Assembly (NCBI RefSeq): GCF_015477805.1 | Contig: NZ_JADLQL010000005.1 | Coordinates: forward strand, 434,001 to 498,000 | Reading direction: 5' to 3' | DNA length: 64,000 nucleotides | DNA from: Nocardia flavorosea | Lineage (GTDB): Bacteria; Actinomycetota; Actinomycetes; Mycobacteriales; Mycobacteriaceae | Shown here: positions 41,119 through 53,273 of the stretch, one piece after another | Numbering within the stretch: position 1 is the first letter of the stretch | Layout: each line of letters begins with the position of its first letter | Position numbers and translations under genes: made by a program | Notes under the pieces: model-generated | The model's database searches: none | Told to the model about the DNA's origin: nothing | Seen by the model: only the letters and a program-made list of their open reading frames with translations

Positions 41119-43464
41119 TCACAGCGCGAAAGCCCGGTTCACCAGCTCGTCCAGCTCGTGCTGCATGGCCGGCACGGGATCCGGTCCCTGCGCCAGCTCA
41201 CGCACCAGACGAACGATCGCGATCGCCGGCGCGGTGGCGGGATCCGGTAACGGCAGCCGGGAAACGTACTGGGTGATCCAGCGGCGGCGGCCGGAATACA
41301 GCCGGTTACCGCAGACGGCGTCGTAGAACCGCACCCCCAGCGCCGAGTTCGCGACCCCCATCATCAGATAGGCCAATTCCTCGACCGGCCATTCATCTCC
41401 CAGCTCGGCCAGCGAGATCCAGTAGCAGTCACCGTTGACCACCGCACCCGACCGGTCCAGCGCGAACCGCGGCCGATCACTGATATCCGGGAAAACCACC
41501 TTCGGCGCCCGCCACAGATGCGGCCGCTGCGGCACCCAGTGTTCGAACCATTTCCGGCCGGCGGCGGCGAGATAGGTCCGCGCGCTCAATGCCTCCCGAT
41601 ACTGCTCGAGATATGCGGCTGTCCGCGGATAGTCCATCAGATCCACCGGCATCCGGCGCGGATGATCCAGAACGTAGGGGTACAAGACCCGAGTTCGCCC
41701 GGTGCGCTCGACCCGCCACGGACGCAGGTCGTGGTGGGTGATGAGTTGGCACAGCAGCTCCGGTTCGGTATCCGGATCGCCCCAGTCCGCGGCGATGAAA
41801 ACACTGTCCGCATTGGTCTTTATCCCCACCCGGATACGCGCGAGGTCGCCGAATGTCCGCCACATCCGCGCTGCTACCGCGTCGAGCCAGTCGTCCTGCC
41901 CCACCCGGGCCATCCGCCACCCCACCGACGCCGAACCGGCCGGCACCGCCAGTTCCCCCACTGTCACCGCGAACCGCCTGCCCTGCCACCGGATCGTCGC
42001 GTCGGTATCCGCGCCCAACGCCTCGAACAGGTCCGCTTCCACAGCAACCGGCCCGAAATCCGCCGCGAACCCGCGGGGCCCGAAACCCGCCGCGCTCACC
42101 CCCTCCTCGTCGTCCACTGCCTCCCGCCCGTCCCGCTCTGCGTGGCCCCCGCAACTACGGTCCACAGCCTCCTGCGGCCCCGTATCCAGCGCGGGAGCCA
42201 CCCGCCCCTGCCACACGTCCTTCCTCGCGTCGAATACCGGTTCGCCGAGCTCATCCGTCCCTTCTCCCGCACCGGGTGACGGCATAATCGGCGCCGCCCG
42301 CACAGGGTCGCCAATCACCGGCGCGGGTGCCGCCGGCCCTGTTACAGCGTCGGCACCGCCCGGATCCGCACCCGGGGCCACGACGTTCTCCGCCCGCGGC
42401 ACCGCGGGGGGCTTGATACTGTTCGGTGTCGCTCCGCTCGCCGGACCGGGCGTAACAGGGTCCACCCCCGCAACGGCACGGCCTGACCGGCATTCCCGGC
42501 CCGGCATTGCACCACCGTGCATCTGCGCCGCGGAAGTTCGCTTCGCCCCGACCGGCGTCACGCCCTCCGCCGGATTCCGCGTGCCGCGAGTCGGCGCGGC
42601 GACCGAATCACCCCCTCGGCGCGAGTGGTCCGACGGATTCGCCGGCGCCGTCACCGGAGCAACGGCCTCGTCCACGCGGCGTTCTCCGACCGCGCGACTC
42701 ACCCACCGGTCCGGGCTCTCCTGGTAAACCGACACATACCGGCACCGGTCGCGCGCTTGCCCCCGTACCGCGATGGTCACCGCCGGCAGCACTGCGGCGT
42801 CGAAGAGTTTCGTATCGCCCAGGTCATACAGTTCCACGGGCGCCAGCTCACCCAACAGCACCGCACGCAGATTCGCGCCCGCCTTCGTGGTGAGGAACCG
42901 ATTGGCGCACAGCAGGCCGAAAACCCCGCCCGGCACCAGCAACCGCGGGACCGCTGCGACGAACGGGTGGGTGAGATCGAACCGGCCGCGCAGCCCGAAC
43001 TGCCCGCGTAATGCCTGCGCCGCTTCACCACCCAACTGCTGGGTCCGCACATACGGCGGATTTGCGATCACCACATGGAAGGATCGCGCCCGCAGCGCGG
43101 CACAGCCGGCGAGGAAATCGGCCTGCCGCCAATCGACCGCGATCCCGGCCCGCGCGGCTCGCTCCCGCGCCACCTGCAGGCCCTCCGGGTCCAGGTCGTA
43201 ACCCACCAGCTCCACCGGCACCCCCGGCAGCCGTTCGGCAAGGGCAGCCTGGATCGCGAACAGCAATTCCCCGCCCCCGCACGCCGGATCCAGCACCCGC
43301 AGTCCCGACTGCGGTGCCACCACCCGCGCCGCGACCCGTCCGGCGAGAAACTCCGCCAACGCGGAAGGGGTGTAGTGCCGACCGTGCCGCTTACGCTCGC
43401 CGGCCCCCGCACCATCGCGTCCCATGCGCGCATTCTCGTCCACGCAGGCCGCGAACCCGGTCAT
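41119..43464 (-). CDS. Eco57I/TaqI-like adenine-specific DNA methyltransferase
   Basis: About 781 residues. The N-terminal part is a gamma-type N6-adenine methyltransferase with RHYTPSALAEFL, motif I LDPACGGGELL (residues 58-68), GYDLDP and motif IV VVIANPPYVR (131-140). Residues 265-470 are a Pro/Ala/Gly-rich, low-complexity insertion. The C-terminal third resembles TaqI-like target-recognition domains (RIRVGIKTNADSVFI, FPDISDRPRFALD, GNRLYSGRRRW). It could be a type II or IIG modification enzyme, but no endonuclease motif or partner gene is visible. The start may be ATG 43464 or 43425. Confidence 0.85.
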   Translation of the reverse strand: MTGFAACVDENARMGRDGAGAGERKRHGRHYTPSALAEFLAGRVAARVVAPQSGLRVLDPACGGGELLFAIQAALAERLPGVPVELVGYDLDPEGLQVARERAARAGIAVDWRQADFLAGCAALRARSFHVVIANPPYVRTQQLGGEAAQALRGQFGLRGRFDLTHPFVAAVPRLLVPGGVFGLLCANRFLTTKAGANLRAVLLGELAPVELYDLGDTKLFDAAVLPAVTIAVRGQARDRCRYVSVYQESPDRWVSRAVGERRVDEAVAPVTAPANPSDHSRRGGDSVAAPTRGTRNPAEGVTPVGAKRTSAAQMHGGAMPGRECRSGRAVAGVDPVTPGPASGATPNSIKPPAVPRAENVVAPGADPGGADAVTGPAAPAPVIGDPVRAAPIMPSPGAGEGTDELGEPVFDARKDVWQGRVAPALDTGPQEAVDRSCGGHAERDGREAVDDEEGVSAAGFGPRGFAADFGPVAVEADLFEALGADTDATIRWQGRRFAVTVGELAVPAGSASVGWRMARVGQDDWLDAVAARMWRTFGDLARIRVGIKTNADSVFIAADWGDPDTEPELLCQLITHHDLRPWRVERTGRTRVLYPYVLDHPRRMPVDLMDYPRTAAYLEQYREALSARTYLAAAGRKWFEHWVPQRPHLWRAPKVVFPDISDRPRFALDRSGAVVNGDCYWISLAELGDEWPVEELAYLMMGVANSALGVRFYDAVCGNRLYSGRRRWITQYVSRLPLPDPATAPAIAIVRLVRELAQGPDPVPAMQHELDELVNRAFAL

Positions 43465-43891
43465 TTCCGGAATCACCGGCCGCCACCACGGGAAAAGTGT
43501 TGACCGCCGACCACTGGCAAGCATGTGGGCCGCTGACAGCCGAGATGTTCGCAGTCGGCCATACCCGTTGATGCAGCGTCCATGGCGGGCGACGCAACCG
43601 GACGCAACGATTCGGACGGGTGTCATGGCGATCGTATGGTCACCGCCCGGCACCGTCGCCTTGCCGGCCACCCGGATGTCTTCACTCGGCAGCGACGTGA
43701 ACGTCTGCTCTATTGCACAACTGGCCGCCGCCGCAGGGATCGGCACCACGGTGACCGCCGCCGCAACCGGGTTGTTGTTCCTGGCTGCCCCGCTGCCGGA
43801 CGAACCGCAACTACTGTCCGACCGCCATACACCCGAAGGGCCTTGGAGCGTCATTGCTCCAAGGCCCCCTCGCGAGACGGCTCCTACCGCG
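43465..43891. other. 427-bp gap between methyltransferase and accD6
   Basis: No supported gene. A plus-strand frame from ATG 43625 is open but continues as antisense through accD6, so it is treated as a composition artefact. The terminator hairpin of the accD6 operon lies at 43838-43867. Confidence 0.5.
43838..43867. terminator. Terminator of the fabD-acpM-kasA-accD6 operon
   Basis: GGGCCTTGGAGC (43838-43849) pairs perfectly with GCTCCAAGGCCC (43856-43867) around GTCATT. It lies 24 bp after the accD6 stop. Confidence 0.8.
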
Positions 43892-45325
43892 TCACAGCGG
43901 GATGTTCTTGTGGTGGCTCGGCCGTGCGGGAGCGGCGGCCAGGGCCGCGGCGATCACACTGCGGGTTTTCGCCGGATCGATGACCTCGTCCACGACTCCG
44001 ATGGACAGCGCCCGCTCCACGCCGCCGGCGATGGCCTCGTGTTCGGCGGTGAGCCGTTCGTGCAGCGCTTCGCGTTCTTCCTCCGGCGCGGCGGCCAGGG
44101 CTTTCTTGTGCAGGATGCCGACGGCGGCCTTCGCGCCCATCACCGCGACCTCCGACCCCGGCCAGGCGTAGACCGCGGTGGCGCCCAGCGAGCGGGCGTT
44201 CATCGCGATATAGGCGCCGCCGTAGATCTTCCGCGTGACCAGCGTGACCCGCGGCACCCGGGCCTCAGCGAAGGCGTGCAGCAGTTTCGCGCCGCGGCGC
44301 ACCACGCCGTCCCATTCCTGGCCCACACCGGGCAGGTAGCCGGGGACGTCGGTGATCACGATCAGCGGGATCCCGAAGGCGTCGCACAGCCGGACGAAGC
44401 GGGCCGCCTTCTCCGCACTCTTGGAATCGAGGCAGCCGCCCAGCCGCAGCGGGTTGTTCGCCAGCACACCGACGGTGCGACCGGCCAGCCGGCCGAGGCC
44501 GGTGACCATGGAGCGGGCGTAACCGCCCTGGAGTTCTTCGAAGCTGGATTCGCCGTCGACGTTGTCGAGCAGTTCGTGCACGATCGGTTTCACGTCGTAG
44601 GCGCGTTTGGCCGATTCCGGCAGCATGGCCTGCAGATCGACATTGCCGTGCTCGGCGGTGACCGGATCGAATTCGCCCTGTTCGGCGAACATCGAGACCA
44701 GGCGGCGCGCCCGGTGCATCGCATCGGCTTCGTCGTCGGCGACGATATGGGTGACGCCGGACTTCTTGCCGTGGGTTTCGGGGCCGCCCAGGGTGGCCAT
44801 ATCGACCTGTTCACCGGTGACGCTGCGCACCACATCGGGCCCGGTGACGAAAACCCGGCCCTCGGGCGCCATGATCACGATATCGGTGAGGGCGGGACCG
44901 TAGGCGGCGCCGCCGGCGGCGAAACCGAGTACCACCGAGATCTGCGGGACCAGGCCGGACGCGCGGACCATGGCCTCGAAGACCAGGCCGACGGCGTGCA
45001 GTGCCTCGACGCCCTCGGCGAGGCGGGCGCCGCCGGAATGCCACAGGCCGACCACGGGAACACCGGAGTCGATGGCGGTATCGATGGCGTCGACGATATG
45101 TTTGCAGCCCTCGACACCCATCGCGCCGCCCATCACGGTGGCATCCGAGCAGTAGGCGACAGTCCGTACACCGTCCACTTCGCCGACCGCGGCGAGCACA
45201 CCCGACTTGTCCCGCGGATGCAGCGGTAGCACCGTGCCGGGATCGAAGAAGCGTTGTAGCCGGCCGAGCGGATCGCGCGGGTCTGTCGCGGTTTCCTGAT
45301 GGCGGGCCGGAGCGATAGTGGTCAT
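43892..45325 (-). CDS. accD6: Acyl-CoA carboxylase beta (carboxyltransferase) subunit AccD6
   Basis: 477 residues with the two crotonase-like halves of acyl-CoA carboxyltransferases. The CoA-side oxyanion loop is in VLGFAAGGAAYGPAL and the biotin side in TRKIYGGAYIAMNARSLG. In mycobacteria AccD6 pairs with AccA3 to make malonyl-CoA for FAS-II, and its gene closes the fabD operon, as here. ATG 45323-45325 with GAGGAGAAAA ahead was chosen over an upstream start. A 128-bp gap holding a strong hairpin separates it from kasA. Confidence 0.94.
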   Translation of the reverse strand: MTTIAPARHQETATDPRDPLGRLQRFFDPGTVLPLHPRDKSGVLAAVGEVDGVRTVAYCSDATVMGGAMGVEGCKHIVDAIDTAIDSGVPVVGLWHSGGARLAEGVEALHAVGLVFEAMVRASGLVPQISVVLGFAAGGAAYGPALTDIVIMAPEGRVFVTGPDVVRSVTGEQVDMATLGGPETHGKKSGVTHIVADDEADAMHRARRLVSMFAEQGEFDPVTAEHGNVDLQAMLPESAKRAYDVKPIVHELLDNVDGESSFEELQGGYARSMVTGLGRLAGRTVGVLANNPLRLGGCLDSKSAEKAARFVRLCDAFGIPLIVITDVPGYLPGVGQEWDGVVRRGAKLLHAFAEARVPRVTLVTRKIYGGAYIAMNARSLGATAVYAWPGSEVAVMGAKAAVGILHKKALAAAPEEEREALHERLTAEHEAIAGGVERALSIGVVDEVIDPAKTRSVIAAALAAAPARPSHHKNIPL

Positions 45326-45384
45326 CGCGTTTTCTCCTCGAGTGCATGCGGCCGGTGTACGGGCCACAGGGTGCCGAAACCCAG

Positions 45385-45418
45385 CGCGGGGCCGACCGGT
45401 ACTACCGGCGGCCCCGCG
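45385..45418. terminator. Strong hairpin between kasA and accD6
   Basis: CGCGGGGCCG (45385-45394) pairs with CGGCCCCGCG (45409-45418), with an inner CCGG/CCGG pair and a TACTA loop. It lies 36 bp after the kasA stop, inside the operon. It may attenuate accD6, mark a processing point or stabilise the 3' end. Confidence 0.6.
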
Positions 45419-45453
45419 GGGGTCGTCGAACTTATTCGGTCGAAGACTCGGGC

Positions 45454-46704
45454 TTATGCCCGGCCGAAGGCGAGCGCGACATTGTGCCCACCGAAACCGA
45501 ACGAGTTGTTGATCGCGTACTCGATCTCCTGGCGGCGGGCTTCGCCGTGCACCACGTCGAGGTCGATCTCGGGATCCTGGTTGTCCAGGTTGAGAGTGGG
45601 CGGCACGATACCGTCCCGGATGCTCAGCACCGTCAGCACCGATTCCAGCGCACCGACGGCGCCGATCGAATGCCCCAGCGCCGATTTGGGCGCGTAGACC
45701 GAGGCATGGTTGCCGACGGCCTTGTTGATCGCGTTCGCCTCGGCGGTATCGCCGATGGGGGTGGCGGTCGCGTGCGCGTTGATATGGGTGATGTCCTGCT
45801 TGGACAGACCCGCGGTCTGCATGGCCCGGGTCATGGCGCGGGCGGCGCCGGTGCCCTCGGGGTCGGGGGCGACCAGATGGAAACCATCCGAGGTGATCCC
45901 GGCACCGAGCAGGCGGGCGTGGATGGTCGCTCCGCGTGCCTTGGCGTGCTCCTCGGTTTCGAGAACCATGAGCGCACCGGCCTCGCCGAAGACGAAACCG
46001 TCGCGGTCGGAGTCGAACGGACGCGACGCGCCCTTCGGATCGTCGTTGCGGGTGCTCATGGCGCGCATCATGGTGAACGCCGCGATCGGCACCGCGTCGA
46101 TGAAGCCTTCGACGCCGCCGGTGACGACCATATCGGCGTCACCCATCACGAGCATCCGCCAGGCGTTCGCGATGCCCTCCGAACCGGACGAGCAAGCCGA
46201 GACCGGAGTGACCACTCCCGCCCGGGCCTTCAGCTCGAGACCGACGACGGCGGACGGCCCGTTCGGCATGACCATCTGAACAGCGAGCGGCGAGATCTTG
46301 CGATAGCCCCCGTTCTTCAGTTTGTCGACCGAATCGATGAGCGCGTCACCGCCACCTAGTCCAGTGCCGATGGCCACACCCAACCGGTCCGGATCGACCT
46401 CCGGGCTGCCCGCATTGCGCCAGACTTCACGGCCCAGCACGGTGGCGAGCCGCTCGACATAGGCCATCCGCCGGATCTCGACCCGGCTCAGCAGGCTGTC
46501 CGGCGACACCTTCAGGTGGCCGCCGATACGAACCGGGAGGTCGTATTCCTCGACGAAGGAGTCCTCGAGAACGTCGATACCGCTCTCGCCGTTGAGGAGT
46601 CCCTTCCACGTCGCATCGACGTCACCCGCGATGGACGTGGACGCCGCCAGACTGGTGACGACGACGTTGGGGAAGTTCCCGTTCAGGGTGGAAGGAGTGG
46701 TCAC
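45454..46704 (-). CDS. kasA: 3-oxoacyl-ACP synthase KasA (FAS-II)
   Basis: 416 residues. The catalytic triad is at the same residue numbers as in M. tuberculosis KasA: Cys171 in VSACSSGSEG, His311 in NAHATATPIGD and His345 in ALGHSIGAVG, with Lys340 nearby. It elongates AcpM-bound acyl chains by decarboxylative condensation with malonyl-AcpM, the step blocked by thiolactomycin. GTG 46704 starts the protein and the gene follows acpM by 10 bp. Mycobacteria carry kasB directly downstream; here accD6 follows instead. Confidence 0.95.
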   Translation of the reverse strand: MTTPSTLNGNFPNVVVTSLAASTSIAGDVDATWKGLLNGESGIDVLEDSFVEEYDLPVRIGGHLKVSPDSLLSRVEIRRMAYVERLATVLGREVWRNAGSPEVDPDRLGVAIGTGLGGGDALIDSVDKLKNGGYRKISPLAVQMVMPNGPSAVVGLELKARAGVVTPVSACSSGSEGIANAWRMLVMGDADMVVTGGVEGFIDAVPIAAFTMMRAMSTRNDDPKGASRPFDSDRDGFVFGEAGALMVLETEEHAKARGATIHARLLGAGITSDGFHLVAPDPEGTGAARAMTRAMQTAGLSKQDITHINAHATATPIGDTAEANAINKAVGNHASVYAPKSALGHSIGAVGALESVLTVLSIRDGIVPPTLNLDNQDPEIDLDVVHGEARRQEIEYAINNSFGFGGHNVALAFGRA

Positions 46705-46714
46705 GGTGTCGGCC

Positions 46715-47017
46715 CTACTCGGCGTTGTCGAACTTGGCCTTGAGCTCGGCGGCCATCTCGGCGTTCTCGGCCTCGAGCTTCTGGACGTAGGCGACGGAAT
46801 CGCCGACGGTCTTCAGGCTGGCGAGATCCTCGTCGGGGATCTTCACGCCGTACTTGTCCTCCATCTGCACCGCGATCTCGACCATCGACAGCGAATCGAT
46901 GTCCAGGTCATCGACGAAGGACTTCTCCATCGTTACCTCGGAGGGCTCGATACCGGTCACCTCTTCGATGATCTTGCCGAGTTCCTCGACGATTTGTTCC
47001 TGGGTCAGAGCGGCCAC
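46715..47017 (-). CDS. acpM: Meromycolate acyl carrier protein AcpM
   Basis: 100 residues. The 4'-phosphopantetheine site is Ser42 in DIDSLSMVEI. As in mycobacterial AcpM, the protein is longer than a standard ACP: a C-terminal extension after residue 80 (LEAENAEMAAELKAKFDNAE) is Glu/Ala-rich and helical. It carries the growing chain in FAS-II. GTG 47017 follows GAAGGGAGCC. It lies between fabD and kasA. Confidence 0.95.
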   Translation of the reverse strand: MAALTQEQIVEELGKIIEEVTGIEPSEVTMEKSFVDDLDIDSLSMVEIAVQMEDKYGVKIPDEDLASLKTVGDSVAYVQKLEAENAEMAAELKAKFDNAE

Positions 47018-47144
47018 TTCGTGGCTCCCTTCTTGTTTCTCCGTATAGGGCTTTACTCGGTACTTCGGGCCGGGACGGCGAACGGTTACGCCGCCCGGTG
47101 CCGGGTTCCCGCCGTGAATCGGTGGAAACTCGGCCGCAGGAACG

Positions 47145-48059
47145 CTAGCCGGAGCTCGTGAGCCCGGTCAGCGCGGGGATGTCCTCGGGCGTCTTCAGCG
47201 CCAGGTTCGGGGTGCCCTTGAGCTCCCTTTTGGCAATGCCGACGAGGGTTCCCGCCGGTGGCAGCTCCGCCACCGCCGAAACGCCGGCCTGCCGGACGGT
47301 TTCGGTGCACAGGTCCCACCGGACGGGCCGGGTGACCTGCGCGGCGAGCTTGGCCACCGCATCGGCACCGGATTCGACCGGCTTACCGTCGGCATTGGAC
47401 AACAGTGTCCGGGTGGGTTCGTGCGGCGTGATCTCGGCGATCGCCGCCGCTACCGCCTGCTGGGCGGGTGCCATGAACTCCGTGTGGAACGCGCCCGCCA
47501 CCGGCAGTGCCCGCACTCGCGCCTTCTCCGGCGGATTCGCCGCCAGTTCGGCGAGGGCGTCGAGCCGGCCGGCCGCGACGATCTGACCGGCGGCATTGCG
47601 GTTGGCGGGAACCAGCTCCAGTTCCGTGAGCCGGGCCAGCACGGCGGCCTCGTCGCCGCCGAGCACCGCGGACATACCGGTGGGTTCCAGCGCGCACGCT
47701 TTCGCCATTTCGGCACCGCGGATAGCCGCCAGCGTAACCGCTTGGTCCGCGGAGATCACTCCGGCGACAGCGGCCGCGGCGAGTTCACCCACCGAATGGC
47801 CGGCCACGATGGTGTCGGCCGGTACCCGGTTCTCGCCGATTTCGGCATAGGCGAGCAGCGCGGCCGCGACCACGAGCGGCTGGGTCACCGCGGTGTCGGT
47901 GATCTCTTCGGCGGTCGCCTCGGTACCGAGCCGGATCAGATCCAGACCCGATTCCTTCGACCACAGTGCGAGGCGGTCATGCGCGCCCGGCAGGTCGAGC
48001 CAGGGCGCGAGCATGCCGGGTGTCTGAGAGCCCTGTCCAGGGGCGAACAACGCGATCAC
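47145..48059 (-). CDS. fabD: Malonyl-CoA:ACP transacylase
   Basis: 304 residues. The first strand is MIALFAPGQGSQTPGM, the active Ser89 is in VAGHSVGELAAAAVAG and His192 in GAFHTEFMAPA. It loads malonate on AcpM. GTG 48059 starts the FAS-II operon (fabD-acpM-kasA-accD6). The 128-bp region upstream contains the TTTTGT-N9-ACAAAA palindrome that probably binds the PucR-type regulator encoded next door. Confidence 0.94.
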   Translation of the reverse strand: MIALFAPGQGSQTPGMLAPWLDLPGAHDRLALWSKESGLDLIRLGTEATAEEITDTAVTQPLVVAAALLAYAEIGENRVPADTIVAGHSVGELAAAAVAGVISADQAVTLAAIRGAEMAKACALEPTGMSAVLGGDEAAVLARLTELELVPANRNAAGQIVAAGRLDALAELAANPPEKARVRALPVAGAFHTEFMAPAQQAVAAAIAEITPHEPTRTLLSNADGKPVESGADAVAKLAAQVTRPVRWDLCTETVRQAGVSAVAELPPAGTLVGIAKRELKGTPNLALKTPEDIPALTGLTSSG

Positions 48060-48122
48060 GTACCTAAGAAAACACTGTGAAGCCGCTCTCGCGAGATGTC
48101 GACGTGAATAGAGCTTGCGGAC

Positions 48123-48149
48123 GGCTTTTGTATGGTCCCCACAAAAGCC
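48123..48149. promoter_or_regulatory. Inverted repeat GGCTTTTGT-N9-ACAAAAGCC (MabR site candidate)
   Basis: GGCTTTTGT (48123-48131) and ACAAAAGCC (48141-48149) are exact complements separated by nine bases. The site lies 64-90 bp upstream of the fabD start, in the interval between fabD and the regulator gene. In mycobacteria MabR is known to bind the FAS-II operon promoter; its binding here is inferred. Confidence 0.65.
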
Positions 48150-48187
48150 CGCGTGGGGTGTCCGGATCGCGTGAAGGATCCCAGCCG

Positions 48188-49522
48188 TTACAGCCCATCT
48201 TTGTCCATCGGGACAAAAGGTTCCTCTGTGACTGGTGACGATGATTCGTTACGAGTTCGTGTCAGCCGACCCACTGTGGCGGCGATTCGCAGCACGTAGG
48301 AGTCCCGCGGGTTGAGCGGATCCCGGCCCGTGACCTCACTGATGCGCTTCAGGCGATAACGCACAGTATTTGGATGAACGTACAGTTGCCGAGCACACAT
48401 CTCGACTGCGCCGCCGCATTCCAGATAGGCGTCCAGCGTGTCCGCCAAGGCGGAACCGGCCGAAGCCAACGGAAGCACAAGGTACTCGACAAGTGCGTCC
48501 ACCGCAGCTCGATCACCGAGCAGGGCACGTTCGGGCAACAGTTCCATCGCGTGCACGGGCCGCGGCGCGTCCCGCCACCCGATGACGGCCTCCATCCCGG
48601 CCAGCGCCTCGAGCGCGCTGCTGTGCGCCGCGCCCAGGGTGCGGGTGGTCGGCCCGATCACCACGGGACCGTCGGAGAACGCTTCGGTGAGCAGATCGTC
48701 CATGAAAGGCGAGGAGTGCGGAGCGTCACCGAGATGACCGCTCACCACCATCACCAGACGCGACCCCTGCACCACCGCGAGCGCCGCCCGGCCGTGCCGG
48801 GCCGCGATGGTGTGCACCGCACCGACCACCGAGATGCCCTGATCCCGCGGCGGGGTACCCACCAGCACCGTGGCGGGCGCGGTGGCGTCCCAGTTCAACG
48901 TGGCCGCCCGGGAAAGCATGTCCGGGCCGGTGTCCCCACGCACCACCGCATCCACCACCAGCGCCTCCAGCCGGGTATCCCAGGCACCCCGGGATTCGGC
49001 GGCACTGGCGTACACCGAGGCGGCCGCGAAACCGAGCTCACGCCCGTACCGCAGCACCGCCTCGGTGAGCGCCACCAGCTGGCGATCGTTACGCGCCAGC
49101 GCGGGCAGCCACTGTTCGAAGAACTCCATGGCCACCCGCACCATGTCCACGGTCTGGCGCAGCGTCAGCCGCCGCGCCAGATCCTGCGGGATCACCTGGA
49201 AGGCGTCCAGGCTGAACCGGATATCGCTGTCCGGGTCCTGGAGCCATTCCAGGAAGTTGACCACCGCGGTCTGCACCAGCATCTGCACACCCGCACGCTG
49301 CGCGGCGTCCAGATCGGCGAAGAACGGTAACCGGTCCTGCATCGACCCCACGGCTTCGGTGGACAGCCGGCCGGAGAACTGCTTGACGCGTCGCAGCAGC
49401 GTGTCCGGTAAAGGGTCGCGGGTCTGCCGGTTCGGCGACAGGGCGCCGGTCGGCAAGTACACCTCGTTCGCAGAGGAGCCTTCGGTGACCCGCCGGGGCC
49501 GCGGTGGTCTGCGTTCGATCAT
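48188..49522 (-). CDS. mabR: PucR-type regulator, MabR (Rv2242) ortholog
   Basis: 444 residues. The N-terminal two thirds is the CdaR/GGDEF-like sensor region of PucR-family regulators, and the C-terminus is the PucR HTH (LYVHPNTVRYRLKRISEVTG). The position between aceE and fabD and the size match Rv2242, the FAS-II regulator of M. tuberculosis. It probably senses long acyl-CoA-type ligands and binds the palindrome at 48123-48149. ATG 49522 begins 10 bp after the aceE stop, so the two genes are likely co-transcribed. Confidence 0.9.
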   Translation of the reverse strand: MIERRPPRPRRVTEGSSANEVYLPTGALSPNRQTRDPLPDTLLRRVKQFSGRLSTEAVGSMQDRLPFFADLDAAQRAGVQMLVQTAVVNFLEWLQDPDSDIRFSLDAFQVIPQDLARRLTLRQTVDMVRVAMEFFEQWLPALARNDRQLVALTEAVLRYGRELGFAAASVYASAAESRGAWDTRLEALVVDAVVRGDTGPDMLSRAATLNWDATAPATVLVGTPPRDQGISVVGAVHTIAARHGRAALAVVQGSRLVMVVSGHLGDAPHSSPFMDDLLTEAFSDGPVVIGPTTRTLGAAHSSALEALAGMEAVIGWRDAPRPVHAMELLPERALLGDRAAVDALVEYLVLPLASAGSALADTLDAYLECGGAVEMCARQLYVHPNTVRYRLKRISEVTGRDPLNPRDSYVLRIAATVGRLTRTRNESSSPVTEEPFVPMDKDGL

Positions 49523-49532
49523 CGAGTTGTCG

Positions 49533-52385
<2,853 letters not shown>

Positions 52386-52587
52386 AACTGCTCCTCGTAC
52401 AGGGGGTGGTCGAGCTGATGGCTGCGGTGACCCCGAATGGCCCGCTGGTGTGCAGGTCACCCGTGACGACTAGTTCCGGGCGCGCCCGCGTCCTTGCGTG
52501 GCGCGTCCCACATCATCATGTCAGCCGCTCATCCAGTACCGTTCGACAGGCAGGGCTACGCAGTGGTAACCGAGGAGTCGGAGGACG

Positions 52588-53142
52588 ATGCAAGGGCTGG
52601 ACCCGCGCCGATTCGGGCTGATCTGCGCCGCGGCGGCACTGGTCACCGGCGCGACCGTGGTGGGTTGCGCGAACCAGATCGAAGGCGTCGCGACACCCAA
52701 CGCCGCCGAAGCCACCGCCTACCGCAGTTTCGCCTCCTCCTCGTCGGCCGCCGCCACGTCTTCGCAGATCGCCGCCGCCCGCGACAAGGCCGTCGCCGAC
52801 AACTGCGGCCTGTTCCCCGGCACCACCGGCAACGGCGTCACCAAGTACAACGAGTTCGTCGATGCGCACGACAGCAACGCCCCCGACTACGACGCCAAAC
52901 GTGACGCGGCGGTCGCCGCGCTCGACGATGCCGCGAATCAGGTCGAGGGCGGGGTGAACGCCGCCGGAACGAACCTGCCCGAGGATCTGAAGGCGAAACT
53001 CACCGAATACGTCGACGCGGCGCGCGCCCTGTCCCAGGCGACCCGGGAGATGACCTATATCTCTCCCGTCGGACCGCTCAACGATGCCAGCAAGCGCGTG
53101 AACGACGCGCGCAACGCGGTGCGCGATGCCTGCCCCGGATAA
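52588..53142 (+). CDS. Putative secreted lipoprotein
   Basis: 184 residues. The N-terminus has a signal peptide with a hydrophobic core (GLICAAAALVTGATVVGC) ending at a lipobox-like VVGC, Cys27. The mature part is Ala/Asp-rich and helical, with a Cys pair (NCGLF near residue 73 and RDACPG at the C-terminus) that could form a disulfide. GGAGGACG precedes ATG 52588. It is in the position of Rv2240c of M. tuberculosis, between aceE and the DUF3052 gene. The function is unknown. Confidence 0.8.
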   Translation: MQGLDPRRFGLICAAAALVTGATVVGCANQIEGVATPNAAEATAYRSFASSSSAAATSSQIAAARDKAVADNCGLFPGTTGNGVTKYNEFVDAHDSNAPDYDAKRDAAVAALDDAANQVEGGVNAAGTNLPEDLKAKLTEYVDAARALSQATREMTYISPVGPLNDASKRVNDARNAVRDACPG

Positions 53143-53273
53143 TCTCGAATGCCCGTCACCAGGCAATTGTCGCGACATCAGAAATTCGATCTACCCGATC
53201 GGCTTGCGTTAGGGCCGATAACCATGTTCGCTTGCAGATATCTTGTAGTCGGGAGTTGAGGAGGGACGCCACC

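Noticed and set aside
43424..45229. A 601-codon plus-strand frame through the accD6 region
   Set aside because: Most of it is antisense to accD6. The part before accD6 (from ATG 43625) has a hydrophobic stretch but no ribosome site or homology.
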